Shown here: positions 43,104-51,463 of the stretch, one piece after another
How positions within the stretch are numbered: position 1 is the stretch's first letter
Layout of the letters: each line of letters begins with the position of its first letter
NCBI GenBank assembly: GCA_031280635.1
Contig: JAITGK010000016.1
Span: forward strand, 1-55,227
Source: Synergistaceae bacterium
Lineage (GTDB): Bacteria > Synergistota > Synergistia > Synergistales > Aminobacteriaceae
Direction of reading: 5' to 3'
DNA length: 55,227 nt
Program-made: the position numbers and the translations under genes
The notes under the pieces: generated by a model
The model's input: the letters and a program-made list of their open reading frames with translations, nothing else
Databases searched by the model: none
What the model was told of the DNA's origin: nothing

Positions 43104-43778
43104 CTACCGCTCCACCGTCATAAGCTCTGTAAGCCTAGCCGCCCTTTTGGGATCCATTTTTCCTAAGATAGAGGCCCTAGCCTCATTGGGAAGCTTTTGT
43201 AGAAGCCTCACCGCCAAGGGGTCACGCAACTGTTCCACAATCTGGGCCGCGTTGCGGGACGACATATCCTGATAAGTTCTGACCACTTGGTCGATCAGCT
43301 TCTGCTCCGCGCTGTCCTCCGCACCCGCCCCCGGATTCGCTGGGGCATTCCTCCGGGATGACTCAGCCCTCGCCAGGCGCTCCGCCCTAGCCGCCACATC
43401 CCCAGACGCCGCGTCAAACTCAGCTTTTGTGGCGCTTAACCCCCGCTCCCGCGCGTCAAGGCGCTTCTGCCACTCTTCTAGCTCAAAAGCGCGGCGCTCG
43501 GCTACCGTCAGCGTGTACTGCTCCGGTATGTGAAAAAACCGCGCAACCGGCTTTCCCACGTAGGGAAGTTGGGGAACGATGCCCCATACCAAAGGCCTAG
43601 CATCCCACAAACCGCTGAAATGCAGTCCCGCGCCCACGCCAAGGGCCAAAAGCAATAAAGGAAAAAGGACGCGCGCCTTTCCGCTCTTTTTTTTCTGCTT
43701 TGTGACTGGCGCGGCCTGCCCCGCGCTCTCAGGGCGTTCGTCCCGATCCTGCCTGTCACCCCGCCGCTCTTCGGCCAT
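43104..43778 (-). CDS. MotE-like flagellar protein (MgtE-N/FliG-like fold)
   Basis: A 224-residue protein with a charged N-terminus, one membrane helix (about 36-54), a coiled coil (about 95-150) and a C-terminal domain. That domain, DQVVRTYQDMSSRNAAQIVEQ followed by LLQKLPNEARASILGKM, resembles the MgtE intracellular/FliG-N module found in MotE and Bacillus YlxF. MotE works as a chaperone of a stator-associated protein in epsilonproteobacteria; the role here is inferred. It overlaps the transglycosylase gene by one base. Confidence 0.78.
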   Translation of the reverse strand: MAEERRGDRQDRDERPESAGQAAPVTKQKKKSGKARVLFPLLLLALGVGAGLHFSGLWDARPLVWGIVPQLPYVGKPVARFFHIPEQYTLTVAERRAFELEEWQKRLDARERGLSATKAEFDAASGDVAARAERLARAESSRRNAPANPGAGAEDSAEQKLIDQVVRTYQDMSSRNAAQIVEQLRDPLAVRLLQKLPNEARASILGKMDPKRAARLTELMTVER

Positions 43779-44353
43779 TATTCTTCCTCCCGATAACGGT
43801 GGTACAAAGCCATAACATTTTTAACGTAACGCGCGGTCTCCGCAAAAGGGATTCCGCCTGAAACGTTTACGCGCGACGGCCCCGCGTTGTAGGCCGCTAG
43901 GGCCATTTCCACATCCCCATTGTATTTATCGGTCAACTGGGCCAGATATTTTACCCCGCCCTCAATGTTCTGCTCCGGGTCGAAAACATCCTCTACGCCC
44001 AGCATCTCGGCCGTGCCTGGCATGAGCTGCATCAGCCCCCGCGCGCCTTTGGAGGAAACGGCGTCGGACCTCCAGCCCGACTCCACCTGAATAACGGCCC
44101 GGATCAGCTCCTCATCAATATTGTGCTTTTCCGCCGAGCGGGAAACATGCCTCCTCAGGTCGTCCATGGCGGCATATCCCGATGCCCTTTTTCCGGCATT
44201 CGGTTTGCCCAGTTTGTCTAGAACGTCTACAAAGCGACTCTCGGGCGGCGTGTTCTGGAGCGCGCGCCGGAACTCAAAAGGCTGAGAGCACCTCCGAGCG
44301 ATTTCCCCCATGCGGTCTAAAACCTTGTTCATATTGGAATAATCAGGTGTCAT
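43778..44353 (-). CDS. Soluble lytic transglycosylase in the flagellar operon
   Basis: Cleaves peptidoglycan glycan strands. Residues of about 75-185 are an SLT domain with catalytic Glu in AVIQVESGWRSDAVSSKGA, then GLMQLMPGTAEMLGV and ALAAYNAGPSRV. The 191-residue protein has no signal peptide or membrane segment. Located between fliJ and motE, it probably makes the hole for the rod, the job of the FlgJ muramidase elsewhere. Without a Sec signal it may travel through the flagellar export apparatus. Confidence 0.9.
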   Translation of the reverse strand: MTPDYSNMNKVLDRMGEIARRCSQPFEFRRALQNTPPESRFVDVLDKLGKPNAGKRASGYAAMDDLRRHVSRSAEKHNIDEELIRAVIQVESGWRSDAVSSKGARGLMQLMPGTAEMLGVEDVFDPEQNIEGGVKYLAQLTDKYNGDVEMALAAYNAGPSRVNVSGGIPFAETARYVKNVMALYHRYREEE

Positions 44354-44841
44354 CTGCTGGCCTCCTTTTGTACGCGGACGCCGCGTCTCGAAGAACGGGC
44401 CAATCCATGGTTGAAGCGTGTCACGGCGATATCGTCCAGCTCGCTCTGCTCAATGTCCATGAGCTCTTTGCGCGCGTCCGTCTTAAGGCGATCGAGGTAG
44501 CTCTCCATCATTCGCGCATCTCGATGGCGCTCGAGCAGGCGCTCCTCCGTGCCAGTGATTCTGCGCCGCACGTCGCTCAAATTTTCCCGGGTCTCGCCGA
44601 GGCGCTTTTCAATGACATCGATGCTCTGTCTTTGGAACCAGAGCACTTGAGGAGAAACGATCTTTTCCGCCCCACCGAAAAAGTCCTCGATGGCCCGCTT
44701 CTTCTCGACCCCGAGGGAGTCGATGCGTCGTAAGACGGTCTCCTCCTCTCGCCGTTCCTCCGCCAAAGTGATCTGCTCGGTTCGGCGATCGTTTTCCCGA
44801 AGTTTCAGTATCCGGTCAAACCTTTGAATCCGCTGTCGCAT
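44350..44841 (-). CDS. fliJ: Flagellar export protein FliJ
   Basis: Coiled-coil stalk of the export ATPase complex, 163 residues. Nearly the whole chain is predicted helix with heptads, starting RIQRFDRILKLRENDRRTEQ and ending in basic residues. Sequence conservation is always low in FliJ; the call rests on coiled-coil character, length and position directly behind fliI. Its stop overlaps the transglycosylase start. Confidence 0.87.
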   Translation of the reverse strand: MRQRIQRFDRILKLRENDRRTEQITLAEERREEETVLRRIDSLGVEKKRAIEDFFGGAEKIVSPQVLWFQRQSIDVIEKRLGETRENLSDVRRRITGTEERLLERHRDARMMESYLDRLKTDARKELMDIEQSELDDIAVTRFNHGLARSSRRGVRVQKEASR

Positions 44842-44869
44842 ATCTTCGCGCCTCCCAAAACAAATGCTT

Positions 44870-46195
44870 CTATTCTTCCGGCGCCAAGGCGGAGATCCGC
44901 TCTACGGTCTCCTGAAACGTGGAGGACTCCTCCACCTTCTGCGCCAGGAACGAGCGCACGGAATCCAGGTGCCGCAAGGCCCAGTCCACACGCTGGTTGG
45001 CCCCGGTTTTATATGCGCCGATGTTGATCAAGTCCTCCGACTCCGCGTAAGTCGCCAGAAGCTCCCTCACCCGCCCCGCGGCCGTCAAGTGCTCAGGAGA
45101 GACAACGGCTGGCATTACGCGGCTAACGCTCTCTAGGACGCTGACAGAGGGGTAGAAGTTACGGGCGGCTATCTTTCGGGACAAGACAATGTGTCCGTCC
45201 AGCACTCCTCGTACCGTGTCCGCCACAGGTTCGTTCATGTCGTCGCCCTCCACCAACACCGTGTAGATGCCGGTGATGCTACCGCGCTCGCCTGCCCCAG
45301 CGCGCTCCAACAGTTGAGGCAGAAACTCGAACACCGACGGCGTATAGCCCCGTGTGGCCGGAGGTTCGCCTATCGCCAGTCCAATTTCACGTTGAGCCCG
45401 GGCCACTCGCGTCACGGAGTCCATCATCAAAAGGACGTCCTTGCCCTCGTCCCGGAAGAACTCTGCGATGGCCGTGGCCGTCAGGGAAGCTTTGAGGCGA
45501 ATCAAGGGTGGCTGGTCCGAGGTGGCAATGACCACCACAGAGCGCTTAAGACCCTCCTCGCCTAGGTCCCGCTCAATGAACTCCCGAACCTCACGTCCCC
45601 GTTCCCCGACCAGAGAGATCACGTTGACGTCGGCGGTGGTGTAGCGCGCCATCATACCCAAAAGCGTGCTCTTCCCCACTCCTGAGCCAGCAAATATCCC
45701 TATGCGCTGCCCCGTGCCCAGGGAGAGCAGGCCGTCGATCACCCGCACCCCCACGGAGAGAACGCGTTCGACCATCTGTCGCCGCAGAGGATGAGGGGGG
45801 TCCGCGTGCAGGGGGTAGAAATCCGTGCTTGCGAGGGGTCCTTTGTCATCCAGAGGTTCCCCCAGGCCGTCTAGAATACGCCCCAGGAGGGACTCCCCCA
45901 CAGCCACGCCAAGAGGGCGATCCGTGGATATGACGTCACAACCGGGCCCCACTTCCCGCAGGTCACCCAAGGGCATAAGAAGCACCTGATCTCCGCGAAA
46001 GCCGACCACCTCAGCATTCAGTCCGTGAGAGCCATCCCGGAAGGAAATCCGGCACAAGTCGCCCACGCGCACGTCAGGCCCTCGAGACTCCGCCACCAGA
46101 CCCACTACCTGCACCACACGGCCGTTAATTTTGATCAAGGAAAGCTGTTCTAGATCGGTCTCCAGTATGGGAAAAAGGTCTTCAACACTACGCAT
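44870..46195 (-). CDS. fliI: Flagellum-specific ATPase FliI
   Basis: Hexameric ATPase that unfolds export substrates. The 441 residues carry Walker A GSGVGKST, Walker B-type VLLMMDSVTRVARAQREI, and the export-ATPase signature AIGEPPATRGYTPSVF. I start at the ATG at 46195 (MRSVEDLF), with CGGAGG seven bases upstream; a longer upstream frame lies inside fliH and has no homology. It overlaps the fliH stop. Confidence 0.95.
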   Translation of the reverse strand: MRSVEDLFPILETDLEQLSLIKINGRVVQVVGLVAESRGPDVRVGDLCRISFRDGSHGLNAEVVGFRGDQVLLMPLGDLREVGPGCDVISTDRPLGVAVGESLLGRILDGLGEPLDDKGPLASTDFYPLHADPPHPLRRQMVERVLSVGVRVIDGLLSLGTGQRIGIFAGSGVGKSTLLGMMARYTTADVNVISLVGERGREVREFIERDLGEEGLKRSVVVIATSDQPPLIRLKASLTATAIAEFFRDEGKDVLLMMDSVTRVARAQREIGLAIGEPPATRGYTPSVFEFLPQLLERAGAGERGSITGIYTVLVEGDDMNEPVADTVRGVLDGHIVLSRKIAARNFYPSVSVLESVSRVMPAVVSPEHLTAAGRVRELLATYAESEDLINIGAYKTGANQRVDWALRHLDSVRSFLAQKVEESSTFQETVERISALAPEE

Positions 46196-47153
46196 CCGTA
46201 ACCTCCGGAGCTTTTTTTGCCGCTTTCCGAGTATTGGGCGGCTCCTTTCCCAGCTTTTGGAAGAGTTTTTCGACAGCGCCCTCGATCTGCTCAAGTTGGA
46301 CGCGCCAGCGGGCGTCATAGATCCCCAGGTTCGTCTCCACGATACAGCTTCCTCTGTCAACGCTAGCGTCTGGCTTCAGCGCCAGGTGCTTGACGCCCCT
46401 CAAGACGTCCCCGAACTCTCCCGCCATCTTCTCCCGTACAAGTTCCAAATCCTCGGAGGACACGTAAATCAGCACGTAGTTTTTATCACTAAGGCGCGAC
46501 AGCACGTCCGCCAAAACCGCCAATACGCCGTCTGGAGCGAGGGTCGTTTCGCGCTGCAACATCTTTTTCAGCATTGCTTGCCAGAGGCGAAGCATTCGAG
46601 GCTGATTCAGCGCAACCAATTCGGAGAAGTTATCCTCCAGTTTCAGGGCAATCCCCTCAAGCCTCGCCGCCAGGAGCGAAAATTTTTCTCTGTACTCCGC
46701 TTCAACCTCAGTTCGCGCCTTGTTCAAGCCGGCCTCGTAGCCACTTTTCAAACCTTCTTCGCGACCCTGGGCCGCTCCCTCGGTGCGAGCCTGTTCTCTG
46801 GCGGCCCCAATGCTTGCCTCCATCTCCCGTTCTTTCTGGGCGGAGGCACTTCGGACGTTCGCCACCTCCGTCTCCAGAGAGGACATTTGCGACACGAACC
46901 CTTGTCTTTCGTTCTGAGCGCCAGCCAATCGGGCTTCCAGTTCGGCGACCCGCCCGCTCAGTTCTTCAATTTTCGCCAGGTCGGCCGCCCGCTCCGGCGT
47001 TTGGGTCAGATGAGCGCCCGCGCCCGCCTCCCCATTCAAAAGCTGCTCTTCCTCTTGTGAAGAAGGAAGAGCAGGTTCCGGGACAACACCAACTTTTACC
47101 GCTTCCGGCAGAAGGCGGACGGTACGCAGGACGCCCTGGCGAAGTTTAGACAA
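46188..47153 (-). CDS. fliH: Flagellar assembly protein FliH
   Basis: Regulator and stator of FliI. About 321 residues, longer than the 235 of E. coli. It has a central coiled coil (about 60-160), the GxxxG-like segment GREEGLKSGYEAGLNKA, and a C-terminal FliH/V-ATPase E-like domain with VDRGSCIVETNLGIYDARW. I take the TTG at 47153 (MSKLRQG), nine bases after GGGGAGG; GTG at 47171 is an alternative. The start overlaps the end of fliG in either case. Confidence 0.9.
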   Translation of the reverse strand: MSKLRQGVLRTVRLLPEAVKVGVVPEPALPSSQEEEQLLNGEAGAGAHLTQTPERAADLAKIEELSGRVAELEARLAGAQNERQGFVSQMSSLETEVANVRSASAQKEREMEASIGAAREQARTEGAAQGREEGLKSGYEAGLNKARTEVEAEYREKFSLLAARLEGIALKLEDNFSELVALNQPRMLRLWQAMLKKMLQRETTLAPDGVLAVLADVLSRLSDKNYVLIYVSSEDLELVREKMAGEFGDVLRGVKHLALKPDASVDRGSCIVETNLGIYDARWRVQLEQIEGAVEKLFQKLGKEPPNTRKAAKKAPEVTDA

Positions 47154-48165
47154 CCAACTCGTCCTCCCCACCCGAGGCTATGACGATCTCGCCAGCTTCC
47201 TCCAAAGCGCGGACCGAATTGACGACTTTCTGCTGCGACTCCTCCACGTCTTTGACGCGCACTGGGCCCATGTAATCCATGTCCTCCTGAAGCATTTCGG
47301 CTGCGCGCTTGGACATGTTCTTGAAGAACTTTACCCGTAGTTCCTCCGTGGCGCCCTTGAGGGCCAGTCCCAGTTCCTTCATGTCGACCTCGCGCAGGAC
47401 GCGTTGCAACGAGCGATCGTCCAAACGAATGATATCTTCGAACACGAAGAGGCGCTTCTTGATCTCCTCCGCCAGTTCTGGGTCGTTTTCCTCCAGGTAC
47501 TCCATGATGTTGCGTTCTGTAGTCCGGTCGGAGCTGTTGATGAGGGTAACGACGGCGTCGATCCCTCCCGCGATGGTGAAGTCCTGACCCATAACGGTGC
47601 TCAGTTTGCGTTCCAGCACGCGCTCCACCTCCCGCAAAACCTCAGGCGTGATACGGTCCATCTTGGCGATGCGCCGGGCCACCTCCGCCTGCATGATCGC
47701 CGGCAGTCCGCTGATGATCATTGCCGCCTGCGGCGCTTCAAGGTAGGACAAGATGAGAGCTATCGTCTGGGGGTGCTCCCCTTGGATGAAACTCAAAATC
47801 TGCTGGGCGTCGGTATGACGCATGAAGTCGAAGGGACGTACCTGAAGACTGGCCGTGATGCGGGTAAGCAGGTTTTGCGCGCGTTCGGGCCCCAGAGCGC
47901 GCTCCAAGACATCTCGGGCGTACTCCACGCCGCCGCGCGCCATAAATTCCCGCGCCATCAGGATCTCCTGAGCCTCCTTCATGACGTCCAGTTTCACCTC
48001 AGGCGTAACCTTCCTCAAGTTGGCGATTTCGAGGGTGATCAGCTCAATAGTAGTGTCGTCGAGGGCTTTGTAGACCTCGGCCGCGATGTCGTTTCCCAGC
48101 GCCACCATGAGAACCGCGATTTTTTCCCTGTTGGAGATGTTGCTCGCCCTAGCTGTCTTAGCCAT
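47146..48165 (-). CDS. fliG: Flagellar motor switch protein FliG
   Basis: C-ring subunit that contacts the stator and generates torque. The 339 residues show the N-terminal FliF-binding domain, the EHPQTIALILSYL motif of the middle domain (about 128-140), and the charged C-terminal torque helix (IIRLDDRSLQRVLREVDMKEL). The length is normal. It lies between fliF and fliH. Confidence 0.96.
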   Translation of the reverse strand: MAKTARASNISNREKIAVLMVALGNDIAAEVYKALDDTTIELITLEIANLRKVTPEVKLDVMKEAQEILMAREFMARGGVEYARDVLERALGPERAQNLLTRITASLQVRPFDFMRHTDAQQILSFIQGEHPQTIALILSYLEAPQAAMIISGLPAIMQAEVARRIAKMDRITPEVLREVERVLERKLSTVMGQDFTIAGGIDAVVTLINSSDRTTERNIMEYLEENDPELAEEIKKRLFVFEDIIRLDDRSLQRVLREVDMKELGLALKGATEELRVKFFKNMSKRAAEMLQEDMDYMGPVRVKDVEESQQKVVNSVRALEEAGEIVIASGGEDELVV

Positions 48166-48203
48166 AGAAGAACTCCTTTACATAAAAAACGAGGGAAAGA
48201 GGG

Positions 48204-49772
48204 CTAGGCCTCTGATGAAATCCATTCGTTGACCAGGTTCGCCACTTCTTTAGGATTGTTCCTGGCGTAGGCTTTCAACTGCTCTTCCAAAACCGCCATC
48301 TCCCCTTGAAACGCCAGCAGATCGGGAGACGTGAGCATCTCCTGAATAGTGGGCACGTGCTTGCCCTCCTCCTGTACCGCCTGGAGCGCCAGACGCTGTT
48401 TGCGTCTACGCAGCCACCAAAGTACCGTCAAAACGACGCAAGTCAGCACCAAAAGCGCCGCGGTTATACCCAAAGCCAAGCGCACCAGGCGCTCCCTGCG
48501 AAGCTCGTCCAACATCTGAACCATGATGCTATCGTCAAACTTGCCGGCGTTGATGACCACGTCGCCCATCTGCGCGGTGGTGAGTCCGATTGCGGCCGCC
48601 ACCATAGTCTTGACCCTGCCGAGTTCTTCCTCACCCAGATCCCCGTCCAGCAACACGGAAGCCGTCACGCGCCTTTCCGTACCCGGCGCCGTGACCTCGC
48701 TGGTCTCCTCGGTGGTGACCTCGTAGTTCTTCACACTTTCTTCTTTGTTATATTCGCTCTCTGTGTTTTGGTTGGCGACGGCATAGCCGGGAATGTTGGT
48801 GGTCGTCCCAGGCGCCCCGCCGGGAGGAGCGGAGTTGCCGGTGTAGTTTTCCGCGTTCGAGGTCTGACTGCGAAGAACACCCTGTCCCGTCTGGGGGTCG
48901 GGTATGTATCTTTTAAGGGTACCGGTTCTCTTGCTGAAGTCCAGTTCCACCTTCACCTTGACGACAACCTTGCCGACACCGTACCTAGGTTCCAGCAAGC
49001 CGCGGATCTTGGACTCATATTCCCTTTCGCGCTGGCGCTCAAACTCCCTCTGCACCATCTTAAACTCGCCCTGTCCGTCAGGGATGTAGAGCATGTCATC
49101 CGCCACTAGGTTGGACAGGTTACGGCCAGCCGTGTCCACGATAGTCACTTCTTCGGGTTGCAGACCCTCAACGCTCCGCGCCACCAAATGGATAATTGCT
49201 TTGATTTGGTTGTAACCCAACTGAGCGCCGGATTTCAGTCGTAGCATAACGGACGCTTTGGAGGGCTGCTTCCGCTCCAGGAAAAGGGGTTCTCTGGGGA
49301 TGACGATATTGACCTTTGCTGAGTCCACCGCGTCGATCCAGGAGATGGTGCGCTGAAGTTCTCCTTCTATCGCCCGAACGATGTTGATCCTTTGCTCGAT
49401 CTCGCTTCTTCCCATCTTCGAGTCGTCGAAAATCTCCTTCCCCACCTCGGAGCCCTTAGGAAGACCCTCTTGGGCTAAGGCGAGGCGGACTTCATAGACC
49501 TGACTTCTTGGAAGAAGGATGGCGTTGGCCGCGGGGTCGAGTTGGTAGTTGTTGATGCCGTTTTCTTTGAGGTACGCAAGGACAGAGGCCTGGTCTTTGG
49601 TGTCCAAGTCTCTGAAAAGCGGCTCATAAGAAGTGCGTCCTGCCCAAAGAATCGCTCCTCCCAACAGGCCGATAACCAAAAAAGCCGCAACGAACAAAGA
49701 CGCTTTTTGCCACGTCTTCAAGCTCGCCCAAAAAGACGAAAAACCTGACATTAACTGCTTCAAACGCTCCAT
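48204..49772 (-). CDS. fliF: Flagellar MS-ring protein FliF
   Basis: Forms the MS ring, the base of the flagellum in the inner membrane. The 522 residues contain two membrane helices (about 23-45 and 440-462), ring-building motifs in between (VKVNIVIPREPLF-like segment, VDTAGRNLS) and a C-terminal FliG-binding tail (NPKEVANLVNEWI). The start is the ATG at 49772 or the GTG two codons upstream; neither has a strong ribosome site, and fliE ends 16 bases before the GTG. Confidence 0.95.
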   Translation of the reverse strand: MERLKQLMSGFSSFWASLKTWQKASLFVAAFLVIGLLGGAILWAGRTSYEPLFRDLDTKDQASVLAYLKENGINNYQLDPAANAILLPRSQVYEVRLALAQEGLPKGSEVGKEIFDDSKMGRSEIEQRINIVRAIEGELQRTISWIDAVDSAKVNIVIPREPLFLERKQPSKASVMLRLKSGAQLGYNQIKAIIHLVARSVEGLQPEEVTIVDTAGRNLSNLVADDMLYIPDGQGEFKMVQREFERQREREYESKIRGLLEPRYGVGKVVVKVKVELDFSKRTGTLKRYIPDPQTGQGVLRSQTSNAENYTGNSAPPGGAPGTTTNIPGYAVANQNTESEYNKEESVKNYEVTTEETSEVTAPGTERRVTASVLLDGDLGEEELGRVKTMVAAAIGLTTAQMGDVVINAGKFDDSIMVQMLDELRRERLVRLALGITAALLVLTCVVLTVLWWLRRRKQRLALQAVQEEGKHVPTIQEMLTSPDLLAFQGEMAVLEEQLKAYARNNPKEVANLVNEWISSEA

Positions 49773-49794
49773 GGTCACTCAATGAAAGGCAAGG

Positions 49795-50109
49795 TTAAGC
49801 GGACATCCTGGACAACTGCTGATAGGCGTCCACAAACTTGTTGCGTAGCTCCAAGAACATCTTAAGGGCTACCTCCGCGCGAGAGGAGGCCATGACCACC
49901 TCAGAGATGTCTTCCACATCTCCTGTCGCCAGCTTGGCGACCATAGCGTCCGACTCCAGTTGAAGGGCGTTGACCTCCTTCATGGATGAAGAGAGCAGTT
50001 CCTCGAAGGAAACCGTGCCGGAAAGGGCCGATGTCTCAGGCCGTGTGAGTTTGGGGGTTTTCTTCTCAATCTCCGCGTAGTGCATCATATCCAAGACTAT
50101 CGGATCCAT
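49795..50109 (-). CDS. fliE: Flagellar hook-basal body protein FliE
   Basis: Links the MS ring to the proximal rod and is the first exported substrate. The 104 residues end in the typical helical SSRAEVALKMFLELRNKFVDAYQQL pattern (conserved core EVALKMFLELRNK). I use the ATG at 50109 (MDPIVLD), seven bases after AAAGGAAGG. It is the first gene of this operon here; flgB and flgC, which usually precede fliE, are missing. Confidence 0.93.
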   Translation of the reverse strand: MDPIVLDMMHYAEIEKKTPKLTRPETSALSGTVSFEELLSSSMKEVNALQLESDAMVAKLATGDVEDISEVVMASSRAEVALKMFLELRNKFVDAYQQLSRMSA

Positions 50110-50142
50110 AGAGAACCTTCCTTTCAAAAAACTTGTCCGCTT

Positions 50143-50171
50143 ATCATACGCCGTTAAACGGATATAGGCAA
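50143..50171 (-). promoter_or_regulatory. Promoter of the fliE operon
   Basis: On the minus strand TTGCCT (complement of 50166-50171) and TATGAT (complement of 50143-50148) are separated by exactly 17 bases, a good sigma-70-type promoter. It is about 35 bases upstream of the fliE start. This suggests that early flagellar genes are transcribed by the housekeeping sigma factor. Confidence 0.6.
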
Positions 50172-50278
50172 TATATTTTTTTCGTTAAAACAGGGCAAAG
50201 TTTTCCTTCCATGGGAAACCCGTTCATGGACCCAGTTCTTAATATGAACTCATTATAACGTAACTCTGCGTAAATTTC

Positions 50279-50692
50279 TCATTCTGAATTTTTTCGTCCA
50301 ATGTTGACCACCCCGTCCTTCAACCGGCGAGGCAGGCCTGCCCACACCCGGTCCACTAGACTTGCTTGAGCCGCGAGGAGCTGGTAAAGGCGGCCCGTCT
50401 CGTCGCGCCAAAGTCTCTCGAACGGGTCGGCGGGCACAAGTCCCGAACCCACCTCGTCGCCGATCAAAATTTTATCCGCCAGACGGCCCAAATTTGCCTC
50501 GAAGAAGTCCAATGGGGACTCTCCCTGTTCCAGCAACCACTTCACGCCGTCCTGGAGGTTTACGGAAATTTGCGCCGCAAAAATTTCCTTCAGCTCCGCG
50601 GCAGCCAGGTCGCAGACCGAAGCGTCCTCGCCATAAAGCCTCCGCGCATAACTTAGTTTTCCCATGTACTTACCGCCGACGATCAGGTGCAC
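50279..50692 (-). CDS. CobU-like protein with degenerate P-loop
   Basis: A 137-residue protein resembling adenosylcobinamide kinase/guanylyltransferase (CobU), which activates adenosylcobinamide for cobalamin assembly. The family motif ILIGDEVGSGLVP is well kept at about 75-87, followed by FERLWRDETGRLYQLLA and ASLVDRVWAGLP. The N-terminal P-loop reads GGKYMGKL instead of GGxRSGKS. Compared with the 180 residues of CobU, the part with the guanylylated His is missing. It may be an altered kinase or a remnant. GTG start, preceded by GAGGG; it is directly behind cobS. Confidence 0.7.
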   Translation of the reverse strand: MHLIVGGKYMGKLSYARRLYGEDASVCDLAAAELKEIFAAQISVNLQDGVKWLLEQGESPLDFFEANLGRLADKILIGDEVGSGLVPADPFERLWRDETGRLYQLLAAQASLVDRVWAGLPRRLKDGVVNIGRKNSE

Positions 50693-50695
50693 GAC

Positions 50696-51463
50696 CTATT
50701 CCCTCACGACAATGAACACCAAAAGCATCAGCGTTTCCGAGAGTTCCACGAACGCGCCCAATAGGTCGCCCGTGACCCCACCGAAAACCCTGACGCACCA
50801 GTGCCCATAAAAGTGGAGAAACACCCCACCGAAGAGGGGGATGACAAGCCAGCGCAAGCCGAGAAGCGACGCCGCGGCGGCCGACAGCGCGCCTCCTCCT
50901 AGAAGGATGAGACGCCCTGCTGGAAGTCGCGCCTTCCCCAGCGTTAGAGCAAGTCCGTCCTCCCGCGCGAAAGGCAGGTAAAAAAGCGCCCCCACCCCCA
51001 GTCGCGAGTAAACAGGCAGGAGCGTCAGCGCAACAAGAGCGCCCGCGCTCCCAGGCGCGCCGAGCAGTTCGGAGAAAATCCCGACCTTCAGCAGAAGAAC
51101 GGCTGCGCACCCCATGACGGCGAAGGCCCCAGCGGACGCGTCCGCGAGGATTTTGAGGCGCTCTTCCCGTCCCTGTCTGGAAAACACCGCGTCGCACGTG
51201 TCCATGAACCCATCCATGTGAAGTCCCCCTGTAATGAAGAGGTAAAAAAGCGTCATCAACACGGCGCGGAATGTCACGGATACCCCCCAGCGGGAAAGTC
51301 TCACGAAAAGAAATATCCCCAATCCCCCCACAGCGAGCCCCGCCAGGGGCAGGACGACAGGAAAGTATCGAAGACGCGCGGGCGTCCATTCGGCGTGAGG
51401 CGCGGGAAGTACCGTCAGAAACGAAAGGGCGATTGCCGCCGCCGCTAGAATGTCCATGAACAT
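50696..51463 (-). CDS. cobS: Adenosylcobinamide-GDP ribazoletransferase
   Basis: Joins alpha-ribazole to adenosylcobinamide-GDP, the last main step of cobalamin synthesis, in the inner membrane. The 255 residues have about six hydrophobic segments, with the conserved GGLHMDGFMDTCDAVFS and ADASAGAFAVMG, including the Asp-rich metal-binding site. The start overlaps the waaA stop (TAATG). Confidence 0.92.
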   Translation of the reverse strand: MFMDILAAAAIALSFLTVLPAPHAEWTPARLRYFPVVLPLAGLAVGGLGIFLFVRLSRWGVSVTFRAVLMTLFYLFITGGLHMDGFMDTCDAVFSRQGREERLKILADASAGAFAVMGCAAVLLLKVGIFSELLGAPGSAGALVALTLLPVYSRLGVGALFYLPFAREDGLALTLGKARLPAGRLILLGGGALSAAAASLLGLRWLVIPLFGGVFLHFYGHWCVRVFGGVTGDLLGAFVELSETLMLLVFIVVRE

